Shown here one piece after another: positions 30,543 to 31,641 of a DNA stretch of 31,641 bases. The stretch is from NCBI GenBank assembly GCA_049513695.1, contig JBEKVW010000016.1, positions 1 to 31,641 of the forward strand, read 5' to 3'. Numbering within the stretch: position 1 is the first letter of the stretch; each line of letters starts with the position of its first letter. Origin of the DNA: UBA1162 sp049513695 (lineage in GTDB: Bacteria; Chloroflexota; Dehalococcoidia; GIF9; UBA5629). The notes beneath the pieces were generated by a model that saw nothing but the letters and a program-made list of their open reading frames with translations, had not been told where the DNA came from and did not search any database. The translations under genes were made by a program, and so were the position numbers.

Positions 30543-31641
30543 ATGAATCACGCCGTCAGGAAAATCTCGCGCACAATATCCGGTGTTACGCCCGTGGCCG
30601 TAATGGCCAAAGCTACGCATTGCCCCGGCTCGTGTGTATTTTGTCCCACCTACGAACAGGCCCCTAAAAGCTATACGCCGGAATCCCCGGCGGTGTTACG
30701 CGCCCTGGCCTGCGATTATGATGCCAAAAAACAGGTGGACCTGCGCCTTAAAGCGCTGTCGCTTATGGGGCACCCCGCCAATAAGGTCGAGCTCATCATT
30801 ATGGGAGGCACCTTCCCGGCCTGCCCGCCCGATTACCAATATAGCTTCATCAAGTCCTGTTACGATGCCCTGAACGGCTGTGACTCCCGGGACCTCGAGG
30901 AAGCCAAAACCATCAACGAAACGGCCGTGCACAGATGTACCGGCCTGTGCATTGAAACCCGGCCGGACTGGTGCGGCGAGGATGAAGTCAAGCGCATGCT
31001 GGAGTTCGGCGCTACCCGCGTCGAACTGGGCGTTCAAACGCTGGATGACGATATATACCGCCTGGTTCGCAGGGGTCATACCGTGGCGGATGTTATCAAG
31101 GCCACCAGGCTGCTGAAAAAATACGGGTTAAAGGTCTACTACCACTGGATGCCCGGGCTACCCGGCTCCACATCGGAACATGACCTGGCCATGACGCGCC
31201 AGCTTTTTGAAAATGACTGTTTCAAACCCGACGGCCTGAAGCTTTACCCCACACTGGTGGTAGCCGGCACAGAGCTTGAGAAGTGGTACAGGGAAGGCAC
31301 CTATGCGCCTTATACCATGGAAGAAACCGTAGAGCTTTTAACCGGCATGAAAAGCCTGGTGCCTAAATATGTGCGCATATCCCGTGTTATGCGTGATATA
31401 CCCACCAAATTCATCGTAGCGGGATGCAAAGACCTGGCGCTGAGGTCGTCCGTCAGAGAGGCTATGAAGGTAAAAAATTTACAGTGCGCCTGCACTCGCT
31501 GCCGGGAGTACGGGCACAGGCTTCGCGACGGATGGAAAATAGGTAAACCGGCGCTACAGAAATACGAATACACCGCATCCGGCGGCAGGGAGATATTCCT
31601 GTCGTATGAAGACGAAGGCGGCACTCTCTTCGGACTGCTGA
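30543..31641 (+). CDS. elp3: Elp3-family tRNA uridine-34 carboxymethyl synthase, 3' end beyond window
   Basis: Radical-SAM and acetyl-CoA-dependent enzyme that adds the carboxymethyl group at carbon 5 of wobble uridine. The first 366 residues are here; the C-terminal acetyltransferase (GNAT) domain lies outside. The ATG at 30543 starts MNHAVRKISRTISG, followed by the radical-SAM cluster motif Cys27-x3-Cys31-x2-Cys34 (CPGSCVFCPTY), KVELIIMGGTF, SFIKSCYDALNG, LEEAKTINETA, CIETRPDWC, TRVELGVQ, HWMPGLPGS and LKLYPTLVV. A Cys-rich zinc site (CACTRCREYGH) lies near residues 315-325. These match the Dehalococcoides Elp3 as I remember it. The divergent neighbour is a Trm9-like methyltransferase. Confidence 0.95.
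   Translation, partial: MNHAVRKISRTISGVTPVAVMAKATHCPGSCVFCPTYEQAPKSYTPESPAVLRALACDYDAKKQVDLRLKALSLMGHPANKVELIIMGGTFPACPPDYQYSFIKSCYDALNGCDSRDLEEAKTINETAVHRCTGLCIETRPDWCGEDEVKRMLEFGATRVELGVQTLDDDIYRLVRRGHTVADVIKATRLLKKYGLKVYYHWMPGLPGSTSEHDLAMTRQLFENDCFKPDGLKLYPTLVVAGTELEKWYREGTYAPYTMEETVELLTGMKSLVPKYVRISRVMRDIPTKFIVAGCKDLALRSSVREAMKVKNLQCACTRCREYGHRLRDGWKIGKPALQKYEYTASGGREIFLSYEDEGGTLFGLL

Noticed and set aside
1..31641. Mobile element, CRISPR array, tRNA or rRNA
   Set aside because: No transposase, integrase, direct-repeat array or cloverleaf/rRNA-like stretch was seen on either strand; gene content is ordinary chromosomal.

Overview
The window looks like chromosomal DNA of a Dehalococcoidia-type Chloroflexota bacterium. 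This is inferred from the close resemblance of the Elp3 at the right end to the Dehalococcoides mccartyi enzyme as I remember it, the HrcA-GrpE-DnaK heat-shock operon with a CIRCE operator, several lineage-type hypothetical proteins, and lipoproteins with classical lipoboxes. GC content is moderate. I see no rRNA, tRNA, CRISPR array, transposase, integrase or phage gene; this reads as a core or semi-core segment.

Left arm, positions 1-16.6 kb, almost all on the minus strand. It begins with a two-component pair (histidine kinase cut by the window edge, OmpR-type regulator) whose sensor loop is Cys-rich, preceded by a small Cys-rich membrane protein. A lone plus-strand acetate-transporter-family gene follows. 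It converges on an ADP-forming acyl-CoA synthetase alpha-type gene, across a strong bidirectional terminator. Then come gltX, an RDD membrane protein, a coiled-coil protein, an rluD-type pseudouridine synthase overlapping lspA, a DUF72 protein, two tiny overlapping DUF3096-like membrane proteins, and the hrcA-grpE-dnaK operon with promoter, CIRCE and terminator visible. The arm ends with three lipoprotein genes, two of which are diverged tandem paralogues with Ig/PKD-like domains.

Right arm, 16.8-31.6 kb, mostly plus strand. It holds a divergent serine-hydroxymethyltransferase-like PLP enzyme, a DrrA/DrrB-type ABC exporter pair, and a chagasin-like protease-inhibitor lipoprotein on the other strand. 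Next is a transporter operon made of an APC/KUP-like permease, a universal stress protein and two TrkA-type NAD-binding proteins. A HIT hydrolase (minus strand) is followed by a three-gene cluster (HEXXH protein, metallo-beta-lactamase-fold protein, unknown protein), a ribbon-helix-helix-like small protein with a structured leader, and a membrane GAF-GGDEF-HD-GYP cyclic-di-GMP enzyme with a probable AUU start.

The most interesting pairing is at the far right. An Elp3 tRNA-U34 carboxymethylation enzyme (3' end beyond the window) is divergently paired, 76 bp apart, with a methyltransferase whose motifs match the Trm9/ALKBH8 family, the enzymes that methylate the Elp3 product in eukaryotes. This suggests a bacterial two-step wobble-uridine pathway. 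Other points of note are the Cys-rich sensor and membrane-protein pair, the permease with its own nucleotide-binding gating proteins, and the non-canonical start codon. All functional calls are from reading motifs by eye; no database search was possible.
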